A DNA stretch of 64,000 bases. It comes from Undaria pinnatifida (lineage: Eukaryota > Sar > Phaeophyceae > Laminariales > Alariaceae). The stretch covers positions 8,914,558-8,978,557 of the forward strand of contig JABAKD010000026.1 in assembly GCA_012845835.1 (NCBI GenBank), read 5' to 3'. Shown piece by piece: positions 23,801 to 37,800 of this stretch (position 1 is its first letter; every line of letters begins with the position of its first letter). The notes beneath the pieces were generated by a model that saw only the letters and a program-made list of their open reading frames with translations, did no database searches and was not told the DNA's origin. The translations under genes were made by a program, and so were the position numbers.

Positions 23801-26800
23801 ATTACGGTGTTACAGTGTTACAGCGTTATACTATACAAGGTTCCCCATCGGGACGTGCTTGGCTTGAAATTCTGGGGGTGTCGCACGTATAGAAAAAAAG
23901 GAAGGGGGGGGGGGGGGGGGGGGGGGGGTACTCGTTTGCTGCTTGCCTTAGTCGTGTAACCATTGACCACGTATCCCTTCCGAGCCGGAGCACCGTTCCT
24001 ACTCCTAATAGAGACACCTCCAACGATTGGGCGCTCATGACGCTTTTTCCATATTTTGCATAAAAAATGTTGAGCTTATCCTATCCCCGTCCTGTTTAGC
24101 TGTCTGTGGCCACCATCTATCTCTCATCATAGATACAAAAAAAGGGGGGGGGGGGCATCTTAAACCAAAGGTAATACAATTAGTCACGGCGCAAGCAAGA
24201 CCGACCGACCGAACAGCCCAGACGAGTTTACAGCTTTTTCTACACCGTTACCTTTCGGGTTTGCGGTTGGCTTCAAAAGCCGGGGGTGTCGCAACTTGAA
24301 CAGTGGGACAAAAGTTTTGCAAAAACTAAAGAAAAAAATATTTAGCCACCACCCAAGTAACCTGGCCTAACCCGGCCAGTAACACCGACTAGCCCAAACG
24401 ACTGAATAGCTCAGTCTACACAGCATGATGTATGGTAACCGTACTATATCCTGTTGACATTTTTTTCAGGGCTTTTCAATACTGACTTCAGGCCAATCGC
24501 GCGAGTAGCTAGCTCTGTACCTCGAGAAAAAAGGGACATACTTCGTATACTTTTTAGGCGCAGCGAAACAGAAAAATCCATGACCACGTGCGTACGAAAA
24601 CCGCGAAAACCCCGAAGGGCCTTTCAGAGCCCCAAAACCCCTCCCTACGCTAATTTCACGATATTCTATAAGATTGTTTCAAACACGCCAGCTGTGGATT
24701 CAATCAATCTAAGGGTCGATACTCATCTTTGCAAGAGCTGCGTGATATCTGTTCCCCAAGACGGGTTTCCAGCTGTGTGAAGGGGTGAAGGGAAGGGGTT
24801 ACGCCCGCAAAAGATAACTAGGGTGGCCATTTCGCGGCCGGCCCTGAGTGACCGACAAAAGAGGCGCTGCAATCGATCCCCCTAGGTACCATAGCCTTGT
24901 TCCCCCACGCAGGTTTTCCCAGAGACCTAGGGTAAGGCAGGGGGGGGATGCTATGATATAGCCCCATCTTCTCACTACCGGATTTGAGCTATTTCACCAC
25001 TACCGCTACCACTCGCACGAGTGACTCTGTACCTCACGGACAAATATACTTCAGGATTTTTTTTAGCCGCAGCGTAAGCGTACCAATTCCATTGCAGACT
25101 CACATCGCACAACTAAAATAGCTCCTGTACCTCACGGACAACGAGACTTTTAAGCCATGTTTCGGCCGCAGCGTAGCGTACCATCCCATTAAAGGTTCCT
25201 ATCGCACAGTTAAAATAGCACGAAAGCTTAAAACCGCAAAGGAACAGGGATGTCCCTCACGCGAGAAACCCCGAGGCTACGCAAACATAGGCCCCAAAAG
25301 TGACCCCCCCCAGGTGCCAGGGATTAAGGAAATCAAAATAGAGTAGTGAGAATCGTTACAGAGCTGCAATCACGACACTGGGGACAAGCTAGCTGCTTGG
25401 AAGCCGAGTAGGATAAATTTTACACCTGCACCGATTTATTAGAGACAAAGTGGTTTGCATTATGGCGTAGGCAAGCTAAACAACTTGCAACGACGCCAGC
25501 GGGGAACAAACCGCTTCAAACAAGAGTTGAAGAACACCCGACAACAGCATCCGCAAAGTTTGGAACTCGAGCGGCATTCTCACAACAGCAACCACGCGGC
25601 TGGGGACACCCAGTACAACTTGGCACTAGAGCCGGAGAACTTCAGCGACAGCACCCGTGTTTTGGGGGCAAACTACTAGGAAATTGAGTATACCATGGTA
25701 ATTCATAGAACTAGCAGAGTCATCCATGCCACGGTATCATAGCTATTAATAGGCGGCTTGTTGTTGATGCATTCTTGGGGTTAACTAATGTTTATTGCCT
25801 TCTGGCCTTCTGGCCTTCTGACCTCTCCAGTGCGGTTGAGGTCCAATCAACTGCGGAACTACCGGCTAGCCCTGACAACCCTACGAGTATAATGGGTGTT
25901 ACGACTACTACGGCAAGGCACAGAAGAGTGGTCGGGTTGCGAGAACGAATGTCTTCGAAGGCATGTTTCGGGCGATGTTGAAGTTGATGTTGACTTGATT
26001 TTGATGTTGGTATCAAGCTTCTCGTGTTGGGAGCCCAGCAAATTCTTGGAATTTTCTGCAACCCTAGCGTGGGATGACTGTATCGATTGTATCGATACAA
26101 ACTACTTGGAAACAGCGTGGGACGGTCTTGGCTGAAGTGAAACGGTAACGTCCGCTGGGTTATCGGTCTCAAAGAAAAGACGTACCCGTACGAAGTATGT
26201 GTATAGAAGTAACGTAGGAGAGCTTTAACAACTGCAACCATTCTCGCAGAATCGAACTACTCCAACTTAGCATAACTGAGGTGAGCTAACATATGCTTCA
26301 ACATATGCTGAAGTACAATGAATGGCGCTAGGGGGAACACGCTGCATCAAACATCAAACATCAAACATCAAACTGGAGTTGGAGAACTCTGACTTGACAA
26401 CTGGACCCGTGTTCTTGGGAAAACTACTTGGAGCAAGACATATCAATATAACTATATGGGGAAAACTACTTTAAACTACAGTAGTGCCTATTTATGTTTG
26501 CGTTCATGCTTGCAGCGCGCTTGGACATACTGTGGGAACATTTTCGCAGCCGTGATAGCCATTCGCAAGTACCTCAGGGTTATCGGCCTCGAAGAAAAAG
26601 ACGTAGTGGTTCAAGATCTCGGTGAACAGCTGCGCATTGACCCCGCCGGTCATACAGGCGTCCGCGATCTTAAGCGAGCGCTGTAGACACTCCAGTACAC
26701 GGCGCCCGTCCCGTCGACCGGGGGCCTCCTGGAGCAACAAGGATATCGTAAAGGGATGCAGGGATGCACACGGGCAGGGGACACACGCATCCGTCAAGAG

Positions 26801-29800
26801 TGGAGGAGGTCCTAGTGACAGCAGTGTGGGGTCGAAGGAAGGTTATTGTCACCCTTGACGGAACACAAGGCACGACCCGCGATAACAAAGGTGGCTTTTT
26901 TGCGAATCGTGTTTTTGGTTACAAATAGTGACAACACTGTTTTTGGTAAATTCGAATAAAACGGACGTCACAAAATTTGGGACAAAAAAAACCCCGTCGT
27001 ACCAGGTACGTGATTTTCGTTTGTAAAAACGTGACATAACGCCAATTTACAAATGTCTCGAATCGATTTTGGCGCTCGTCATTTAGGAATGGCCCTTAGG
27101 GTTAGGTGCTAACTGCGTCGACGGCCTAACACGGTGGGGCAGTGTCGCAGCGGGGGTTGGTACGGTAGACCACGAACAAGGCAACAGGGGGGCGTGTTGG
27201 AAACAGTAATTCGTCTCCAGGCAGCTCGAACGTGGACACCCATGTTCAGGCGCGGTCAAAAATATAAACCTTGCCTTTGCTTGAAATACACTAAGCTCTT
27301 TGTAGTTGTCGGTGTTGATTGCCGGATCGATTGCGCGTTGGCTACAACTGTTTTTCTCTGGCTTTCAAGAAGAGCATTTTTTTAATGCTACAATGTCTGG
27401 TGTATAAAGCTCGCTTAGGAACGAATGTCTGTGCTCCCCCTTTTTAATCTGTGGTACCGCCGGCATTTGAAGCCAACCATGTCCCCAACGGCCGGTTGTC
27501 CGGTTGTGAGGTTTACCAATACGACAATAAATATAAGCTCAACAAGCAAAACAATAAATAAATGCTCGATGTAGAATTGAGGCCATTCGGTACTGCTACC
27601 ATAGACCCCAAGACTCGTCGATATTCGTACTTGTACCCCCTTGCAAATAGATGAAAAACGTGAAAACATCAATCGTCTGACCCGGGGATACTCACTTATC
27701 GTCCCCTCCCTAAAAAATATCGGGTTTTCCCACATTTTTGAAGCTACGCTCACATCGACTTTTTATATATTGTTGGACTGGTACTGCTGTAGGTAATAAT
27801 CAAGCGCGGGTATCTTTCCCACCTCGTCCGGAGACCAAAAGAGGTGACTGCAGAGCGTGACCATTCTGCATTGGTCGGGCTTCTTGAGCAGCTTCGCCGC
27901 GTATTGGGCCGTCTTCGTTGCGAGGGCGTCGTAGTCTGCGGGGTCAAAGCCCTCGCACGAGAGCAGCGTCCCCGCCATCGACACCAGCGCTCGCACTTGT
28001 GCTTTGCTGTCGGTAAGTTCGTCCTCGTACAATATGAACGCCTGGAGGCACCGGAGTGGAGGGGGGGAGGGGAGGTATGTTGGGGGGGGGGGGGGGGGGA
28101 GGTTTGTTAAGGTGCTTTTGGCACAGTTGATGTATGATAGGCAATCTTCCGTATTCATTTTTTCCTTTTCTTCGTCAAGACAAACAGGAAGCACAATATC
28201 ACTTGTTGTAAATGGGGAAATTTGGCGGAGAGCGAAAATCCAAGAGTACCAACTCAACACCAACACCAACACTGACATCAATACCAAAACAACACCAACG
28301 ACACCAGCACCGATGCCCACACACCAGCGCCAATAAACTCATCAAAGTCAATACCAACACCACCTGCACCAACACCACATCATCACCAACCAACAACACC
28401 AACACCAAAAGGCACACATGCATTCATTACACTGAGATAAACACAAAGCCGCTACCACACCCACCTGGCTGAAAAATTCGTACGCGATGGCCTTGAATCC
28501 CGTACGATCCGCCCCTAGCGCACATTGCAGGAAGAGAGACAGAGACACCCACGGGTGCAACGGCGCCATGGCCGTGACTATCTCGTGCAGGAACTGGTAA
28601 GCTTTTCGACTCGAAAACTGCCTCGGCCGCGCCACCACAGCCGCTACCGGTGGTGGCGGTGGAGGCACCACCGCTACCGCCTCCTCCTCTCCCCTCTCCT
28701 CCCCGCCCCCTTCCCCAACCACTACCTCACACCCTTCCCCTCCCCCCTCCCCCGCGTCGGCCTTCTCTTCTCCCGCCTCGACAGCCCCAGCCACCGCCCC
28801 GTTATCCCCGCCCCCATTGGCCGCGGTCGGGGACGACGGACCAATATCCCCGCCCTCCGCCCCTCTCTCACCGCCGCTTCCCCCCTCTCCCTCTCCCTCA
28901 TCCCCCCCTTCGCTCGACGGGACAAGGGCACTAATTGCTGCCGAAGATTTGTTCGCCGAAGCTTTCGCTGCCGCGGCTTCTGCGGCTGCTGCTGCCGCTG
29001 CGGCAGCGGCAGCCGCCGCCTTTTCTGCTGCCGCTACTTGCTCGTCCTCGGCCAGCTCTTTGGCGCGGATGGTACGGGCGAGGCCCAGCGCGCGGAATAC
29101 GAGCGGTACCAGGGTGAACTGCACCTGGGATGGCGCTCCCTACCCCGGTCGAGGGAGAAAAAGGAGTGAAAAACAAAAATTAGAGTGCAAGTTTACGTAC
29201 CTCGTAGGGTACAATGTTGTGTTTATTGTTGAAGAGAGAATGGCCTGTTTGCGCGTAAGTCTCCAAAGCGTGATGCTGCTTCGTTTGGCTCCGCTTCGTT
29301 TGGTTTGGATCCAACTCGTTCCGCTCCGCTTCATTCCGTTTCTTCCCGTCTGGTTCCGCTTCGTTTGGTTTGGTTTGGTTTGGTTTGGTTTGGTTTGGTT
29401 TGGTTTGGTTTGGTTTGGTTTGGTTTGGTTTGGTTTGGTTTGGTTTGGTTTGGTTTGGTTTGGTTTGGTTCGGTGTGGTTTGGTTCCATTTTATTCCGTT
29501 TGGTTTCGCTTGGTTCTCTTTGGAGTTTGGTTCCGTCTGGCTGCGTTTTTATTCTCACCTGGCCGAGATGCCTCCTGGCAACGACCAACATTCGGAAGTA
29601 GCAGTCGGTGTCATCGTTTCGCATGAGGTGCACCACCCTGGCCACCAAGCGCCGCTCTTCCTCCTGCGCCGCCTACAACACCCAAGAATCGACAGGGAGG
29701 TACATCGTAAGTCATCATACCGATCGAATATCCTATTTTATAGTACAGCATGGACTACTATCTGTAGCATCTCGCCGTATTATGTTGTATCGTCATAAGT

Positions 29801-32800
29801 ATCAGATCATTGCGAGTATTATCGTTTCGTGTCATATCGACTACCAGGTACTTAACGTACGTAATAATATTGTAGCGTGACGTAGAACATATCGTGTCGT
29901 ATCATTACATACCACACTGCTGTATCGTATCGGATATTATCGACTACTATTATCGTGCCTGATCGCATCATAGCGCATGACACATCAATACCAGCATATC
30001 GTATCGTAGGTCGCATCATAGAGCGAGATACAGAGAAGCCAAGATACAGCCAGCCGTACCACACGCACCAATACATAGATGCCAGCACAAAACAAGCCAA
30101 GCCTCCTGAGGCCGCGCACTGCTCGCCACACCACACCCACGCCCCCCAGCGGCCGGGAATCTGATTCCAAATACGCGGAAGCCCCAATAAATACCGTTGT
30201 CACTGCTAAGTGGTGAACAGTATGGACTAGTTGTAGATTTTAGCTGAGTGGCAGAGCAAGCCAACCAACCGGCTTAGTTTTTACTATAAAAACACGGATC
30301 GACCACAAACGTGCCATTCAGACGCAATTAGCTACACTAACAGCACATGTTTCCCAATACCTCGACAACAAATTAATAGTACAATTAGTACAGTCAGCCC
30401 ACTTATCGCCTAGCTAAAGAACAACAATAAATAGTGGGCGACTTATAGTCAACCAACTCCCAGCCCTAGCTATCACCCTGCCGCACCTGCATCGCGGCAT
30501 CGGCGTCGCTCCCGGAGCCTGTGGGCGGATCGGTCAAGATCGGCGCGATCATCCCCAACAGCTTGTCCACGCAATCGAGGTCATTCAGCGCTGATTCCTT
30601 GCTCAGCACCGACCGCAGCAGCTCCAGCGAGACCTAAAACCACAGTCGAGCGGGGGGGGGGGAGGGCGGCGAGACTTGTGTCGGTTCGCAGTCCCACCTG
30701 ACGATGAGAAGAACCCACTCTATTTAAGCAATGACTGTTCTAGATCCGCCACACAACAAAACAGTTCTATTTTAACCGAGCTAGGGAAAGAAAGATGTGA
30801 AGTTGTAGGAAACTACAGGTATAAGGTTTCCACGTCAGTTTAGCAGGAAAATAATCTAAAAAAAAAAATTGTGTATTTCTTTTGTGTGCGTTTTTTTTGC
30901 ACCCGGCTCTTGTGGGCTGTTCGAAAAATAACAAAAACTGTTCGTACCAGGTTCCACAGGTGGCAAGCAAGCCGCAGGCGAAAGACGAGAGCGCGAGGAC
31001 TCGTACCAAACTGCTGTGAATTTCAAAGCACCGAGCTGTGTAGAGCATTACACACAGAGCAAGACATTCCCTACCCGATTGGTGCGGCAGCAGCATTTTA
31101 GTAGTGCGAGACCAATGCTGCTAGCTTTCGGCCGTGTGGGGGGCGATAGCTTCCGTAATCTCGATCCTTTACTCGTACTCGTATTCCACCCAACGCCACC
31201 AAAGTTTGTTTGTGTTTTGAGAACCTCCAAGATGGCTCAAACTCCACACACACGGCAACACACCCCTTATCAGGGGGGATGGGGCGGCAACATGAGCAGT
31301 ACACATACGATGCTGCTTGTATTCAACCGTGGTGGGCCCGGTAGTTACCGCAGTCATCATCAACGGCGTGGGGTGACCTCTCAGGAAGAAACTCGATTCT
31401 ACCCCGCGAAGCACAGCAGATCCCAGGAGCTTGACTCCGCATTTTCAGAACAACGGAGTTCGCTCGAAAATCACACAGGACAGGACGAGCCCTACCCGCT
31501 TGCTGCGGCGGCGAAGTATGACTAGCACCAGGCGCCATACGCTGCTGAGTTTCTTTTGAGGGTGCGATGACTGCTCTAGTCGTGTGTGCTGTCCGCTGCT
31601 GCTGGCTGTTGTCTGCTGCCTGCTGCTCTTGCTGGCCAAAGAGCAAAATCTCTCGCATCTCGGATGTCACAGCGACCGGGCTACTCGCACTGCTGTACAC
31701 TCGACTTAAGTTGTTTCGTAAGGTACAAGTTGTCATACCAATCCGAACCCCTTATATGTACTCAGCATCTTCGGAATCACTCTGGACTTTTTCGCGGCAA
31801 AAAAACGCGGTACAACCTACTCCGGTTAAAAATTTCAAGCTACAGCACAATTTACCTGCGGTTCTTTCTACGTGGAAACTCTATATTATGCGTTTGTTCC
31901 AACACACCGGGTATCGATTGAGGTCAGCGGCATCGTGGTACTTGATATTCGCAAAATATTTTCTGGAGAAGCTATCGTCCTCGAACCTCCATCGGTTCGG
32001 GCTCACCCGTCATCATGATGCGCCCCTTTTACAAAACCTCACTCCAAAATTCCAGCAACAAAAAAAAAACAAAAAAAAAAATATGCCCAATCCTACACCT
32101 CTAATCTCCATCCCCGCACACGGCGTCCCTGCTTCAAAACAAGCGAAAAAATAAATAAAAACATCTCTCACGGCTCCCCTCCCCCCCTCCCACCCCACCC
32201 CAACCTCCCCCTTCTCCCAACCTCCGATACAGCAACCCCGCTGCCACAACTGCACACCTGCTTCTGCGACTCCCAAGGCAAAAAGTGCAGCAAATCGATG
32301 TACTCCGCGAGCCCCAGCACCCCCAGCCCCAGGGACCTAAGCGGGATGGATAGGAGCCTCAGCAACGCATCCACGCATTCCGAGGGCAACTCCCGGCCTG
32401 CTTGCCTGCCCCCGACGAGGGGCTCGTACCCGCGGCTGAACATCGCCCGCCCGCACACGCCTGGATAGATTCGTGTCAAATACGGAAGAACCCACACAAA
32501 CAAACAAAAACATAATATTTTCGATGCAACGGGCGGGACAAGCGTAAGCGGGATTCATGTACGTAAAATACCTTTGAGAAGCTTTGCCAAAGGATAAGCA
32601 GGTGGTGGTGTTGGTGGTGGTGACGGACACCGACAAACCCGCCAAAGTGCGCCAAAGCGGCCGCGGCAGCGTAACCGTAATCACTCCTATATGTGCGTCC
32701 ATATATAGAAAAGGGTAAAAACTACAGGAAAAGAAACCCGTGAACGTTTCATCGACACGTCAACCACGGCCGTCTACGAGCATTACCTGCCGACACGACT

Positions 32801-34702
32801 CGTCATCCCCTCGCCCCACCCCCTCTCCGCCCCCTTCCACCCGAAGCTCGACTACCTGACCGGCAAAGAGATGGACTCACCGATGCAATGGTTGACGTAC
32901 TCCAGCCTGCCCGGGTAGCATTGAGACGCGAACTGAAGCAGAGCCACCTGAAGGGGCACAACATGACAAAAACAGAGATGACAAGACACGGCAAGACAAT
33001 TAGCGACGCGGAAAAGGAAACTACCGCCGATGACAACAGCGGAGGGGGTGGGAATTAGGGATTTGCAAACACGCTTCCTTTCTTTTCCCTTCCCTTCCAT
33101 TCCATTCTCTTTCTCCCCCCCCCCTTTCCCTTCCCTTCCCTCCTCTTCTCCTTCCCTTCCCCCTCCCACACGGGGCGCGGCAACCTGTTCAACCCCCCCG
33201 CAGCTTTTTTCTATAACCTCCTCTTAAACACGGGCGGGACAAGTATGTCTCCCTTGCGGATTCTCCCATAGGACACCAAGTCGGTGGCCCCAATCGACCA
33301 TCGTGCCTGACAGCATAAACCATCAGCGATGATGGGGCTCTCGGGTTACTGCCGCAGGGCGGCAGGGCACGAAGCGGGTCCACGTCCGTTTTTACTTCAT
33401 ATTTCGAAGTGCTAAGCTATCTGAGCTATCGCTATCTTCATCTTTATCGCCATCTCCGTCAGTTCCCATCCACATTTACGTGGATGTCAACGTATAGTTT
33501 TGCGCCTACACCTGCTGCATATCAGGTACCAGGTACTAGAACCAGGTTCCAGGCAAACCTTGAAATCGGCATTGACATCGACTCAACATCGATCCGTACC
33601 TAAATCAACATCAACACCCATATGGACACCGGCACCAACAAGTATCCATAGAACACCAACACCACCATCAACATCAACGTCACCACCATCCCCACCACCA
33701 ACGCCAACAGTCCTTCAACTTGCACTTGCCTGCATGAGTATGACTTCCGACAGCTCAAGCTTGGGCCTCTCCGCTATGAGCCGTGTCACACAATCATTCA
33801 GCAGCCTGAAGGCATCCACCTGCGTTCACAATACGGAGGTTCACGAAACGGAGGCGGTCAGAAAAAACGGGGATGGGAGACGCTGAGGGCGCATATCGCA
33901 CATCAGCTCAAAATTTTCCTAATCAGCGACGCCGACCGCAGATGGAGTTGTGGGGTTAACCGTTTTGAGACTGCACAAGGACGAGTACGAGCACTCAGCA
34001 GTACGCGTAGTATCGTGCTGCGCGCGGGTGAACCTCTTTGCTACGTAGTTCGAACATCCTCCCAATCCCAGCAGCCCGGGCTTGTCTGTGGTGTCGATGC
34101 TGTAACCAAATTTCGCCGCATTCTTCCCTCTCCAGTCTCATTGGGGTTATAAGCAAAAATCGCCGGTTGGTGCCATGGTTGTATCACTAATAGAGTCGTG
34201 CCAATGTCCTGAGTCAGCAGTATAGCTGTGCGCACTCCGTCTCTAACAGCGGAGTCCGGGGAAAGCAAGTTATACCCCAGACATGTTGATGCACGCACCT
34301 TCGCTGGTCCGCACGGTAGCAAGGACCCAGTCCCAAATAGAAACCACACGCACCACTAGAATTGTGTAAGCACTATGATAGGGCTAACCTGACTACGAAC
34401 AACACCGATAACACATCACGAACAACAAGCAGAACAAACACCACGATGACCCCCAACAAATAACATCAACACCACAAACAACAGAACAATGTTACACGAC
34501 GATAACAGCGACAGCATCAGCAACAATAGAGCAGCAGCAGCAGCACCAGAAACGACCGCAATACCGCAAACCGTCATTTCCACGCTCTATGACAACCATC
34601 TTCTGCGTTTGGACGTGTTATTTGCTAATGCCTACGCCGCCACGCAACAACAACGACAACAACAGCGACAACAACGACGACGACGACAACAACAGCAACA
34701 GC

Positions 34703-34782
<80 letters not shown>

Positions 34783-34790
34783 CGACGACG

Positions 34791-34850
<60 letters not shown>

Positions 34851-37800
34851 GCAACAGCAACAGCAACAACAACAACAATATACGAAATTGCCTACCACCC
34901 TTCTCACATCTCTAGGCAGAGTGTCCGGGTGTTCCTCCACGTAGTTCCCGATGCGCTCCATCAGGCTTTCCAACACCGGGCGAACCCTAACCTTCTCCTT
35001 GAGCCGACACACCCCGTCCAAAAACGCCTCGAGGGACGCTAGGTGAAACTCGTCGGGGAACACCTGTATCAAGCAGTCCATCAGGTAGCTCTGCGCTATG
35101 GTGTCCTTGCAGCCCACCACCTGCGCGCGCAAGGGCAAATAAAAAACAAGCGAGGAGTCAGGACACGGTAAGACAGGACCGGGCAACATCAGCAGGCATG
35201 CAGGGGAGGAGTTAGCTCCCCGGCATGACAGCATCGGGCAACACAAACAGGCAGGCAGGCAGGCAGGCAGACGGGCAGCATCATCATCCTGACCCTGCTA
35301 GTCCCAGCGTTTTCTTAGCCCCGTTAGGACTGCAATCCCCGTGTAGGAGACAAATTAGTTGGCATTAAAGTTAGATATATGTTTCGGTACAGTACAGCAG
35401 TAGAGGGTGTAAGCCCACGCCGTACACACGTTGAGCCAACCCGGCGTGTTTCAAGACATTTTTTCAGCCAGCAGGCTCTGAGACACCCGTATAGCCGTTA
35501 CGCCTCGGGCATAGCCGTTGCGCTCTGAGACGCCCTGAAAGCCGCTACGCCTCGCGCATAGCCGTTACGCTGTGAGACACCCTTAAATCGAAGACGCTCA
35601 AAGGTAAGCTTGCAGCCATCGCGCTCAAAGACAACCCATAGCCGTTACGCTGTAGACACCCATATAGCCGCCACGCTCGAAGAACCCTTAAAGCCGTCAC
35701 GCTCAAATACACCGTACAGCCGTTACGATCAACTACACCCTCATCGGAGGTACGCTCAACTACATCCTTACGGCCGTTACGCTCTAAGACGTCTTTGTAG
35801 CCATCACGCCGACCCACCTGCTCGAGGATCGGCGGAAGGATGAACTTCCGGTACTTGGCGCCGTCCACCCCTTCCAGCTGCGACAGCCGGACGAGGTTCG
35901 TCCCCACCAACAGGCGCAGGTCCTTTCTCTCTCGCTCTCGCCGCTTCTTGTCCTTGGAGAGCCCCTGTTGCTCGGTTTAGCGCCGTTCAAGGCCGCCACA
36001 CGCCGCGGTTCAACAGAGGCAAACGCACAAAAGCGACGAATCAAGGCGCGCCACAAGGTAGAAACAGCCAAGAGTCAGCACGGAGAAGCAGCTAAAGGTC
36101 AAGAGAGAGAGAAGCATTATCAGGATGGAGAAGCAGCGGAACGTCATCAAGAAACAACAGCGAAAAGTTACAAGGGACAAGCGGGAAAGCAAGCGCCTGA
36201 CAAGAAGCGACACAAACATGACGGGGAAAGGCGTGCAGAACCGGCCACAACGCACTAGGGGCGAGAGACGGTAGATCAGACCAGCAACAGTCGTACTCTC
36301 TATAAACGATCCACCGAGACAGCTCCGCCGCGAAACCACCCCCCTCGGTGCAAGAAAATGCTGCCTGGCCTGCGAAGAGTCGACGTGCTCCGTCCCGAAT
36401 TTGTAAAGGTGCGAGGGTTTGTGGTCTAAACACCACGACCACGCATGGTACTGAGATCACCCCTCTCCCCCCCTCTCCCCTCCTCTCTCACCTGTCCGTG
36501 CATGCGAACCCAGAGCTTGTTGGCTTCGATGAAGTTTTCCAGCACGAACTCGACGCTGTCATCTACGCTCCCCCCCTCTCCCTCGTACGGCGACCCGGCA
36601 TCTGGGAGCTTGTCTCTGCGGACACGGTCAGGAAGAGGACATACAATCGTGTTAGCCCTTAAACTGTTTACCTGACGCTGAACGTCATGTTGGGGCAATG
36701 CCGGCACAACGCTCACGGCAAAGCATTGAATTTGCATGCCGAATGGATGTCACCTAGAGGCACATACGAAATACGTCGAGGAAACTCTACTTTGTACTTT
36801 AACGACAACAGATGAGGACAGGCCGGCCGAGGACTCGGTCCGACAATCAATCAATCAGTGGCCGCTGTTCTCTGGCGCGTGCCGGGCGCTTGTGGGAACC
36901 ATTCCGTACTCTATTCTAGCCTTCTAGCACGCGCTTGACTTCACGTCAATCTTTTCCGTCAAGATAGGGCACACCATGCAGATCTTTTCGGCCCCCCGGC
37001 AGGGCATGCTGCCGTCCATGCATGCGACAAGCGCTCGGCGAAAAACACAAGCCAGGGGACGGCAGCATCAGCATCTGCATCCGTAGCTACCGCATCCGCA
37101 TCCGCATCCGCATCCGCAGCAGGCCTGCATCTGCATCCGTAGCTACCGCATCCGCATCCGCATCCGCATCCGCAGCAGGCCTGCTTTGTTGCATGCACGA
37201 CGAAAATAGTATCCTAGCGGTTAGCCCGGGACCCACCTGGTAACGTGCGAGAAGTAGTTCCGGAGGAAGAGGCCTCGCATGGGGTGCTGCACGCCCTTTG
37301 TCATCTCCAGAAGGTCCTTCAAGATGTCCTGCCAACACCGGCCAATCACAACACAGCAGCAACAGCGGGCAAAGCGACACAAAGAAATCAACGTGGGAGT
37401 GTGGCGTCGAAACAGCAGTCTGCAGCGAGATTTTTACTAGGAGGTGCTCCCTGTGTTCCTTAAGCGATTTCCAATCCGGCACTATGACGTTAAAATTTTG
37501 CAATTTTATAGCATTTCTGACAAGAAGACTGCGTATCTCCTCTACGCCGGAAAAAAAATAGCCGTCTCAAGAGGCCACATCGGCTGCAGCGAAACGGACA
37601 CCAACCGTCAAAATCTCCAGACAAAACGCTTCGAGCAACTAGTAGTACAAATACCAGGAGTTTGCACGGTTGACCAAAGATAGTGGCGTTCCAATTGGCG
37701 TGCCAAGAGAGGGGACGGAACCACAGCACTCCAAATATCCAAACATTGACATTCGCACTTCACCCTACCACACCGCTGCAACATCGCTTCTCGCTTGACA

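Noticed and set aside
23838-24296. Target-site duplication around the repeat C copy at 23.9-24.15 kb
   Set aside because: The similar GGGGGTGTCGCA pieces are not adjacent to the element ends and differ in their surroundings.
28525-29626. Overlapping plus-strand frames of 214 and 269 codons
   Set aside because: They are antisense shadows of VPS35 exon 13 plus the TTTGG array; the minus-strand frame has clear homology.
34489-34944. Poly-Gln frame
   Set aside because: CAA array inside VPS35 intron 7, antisense to a well-supported gene.
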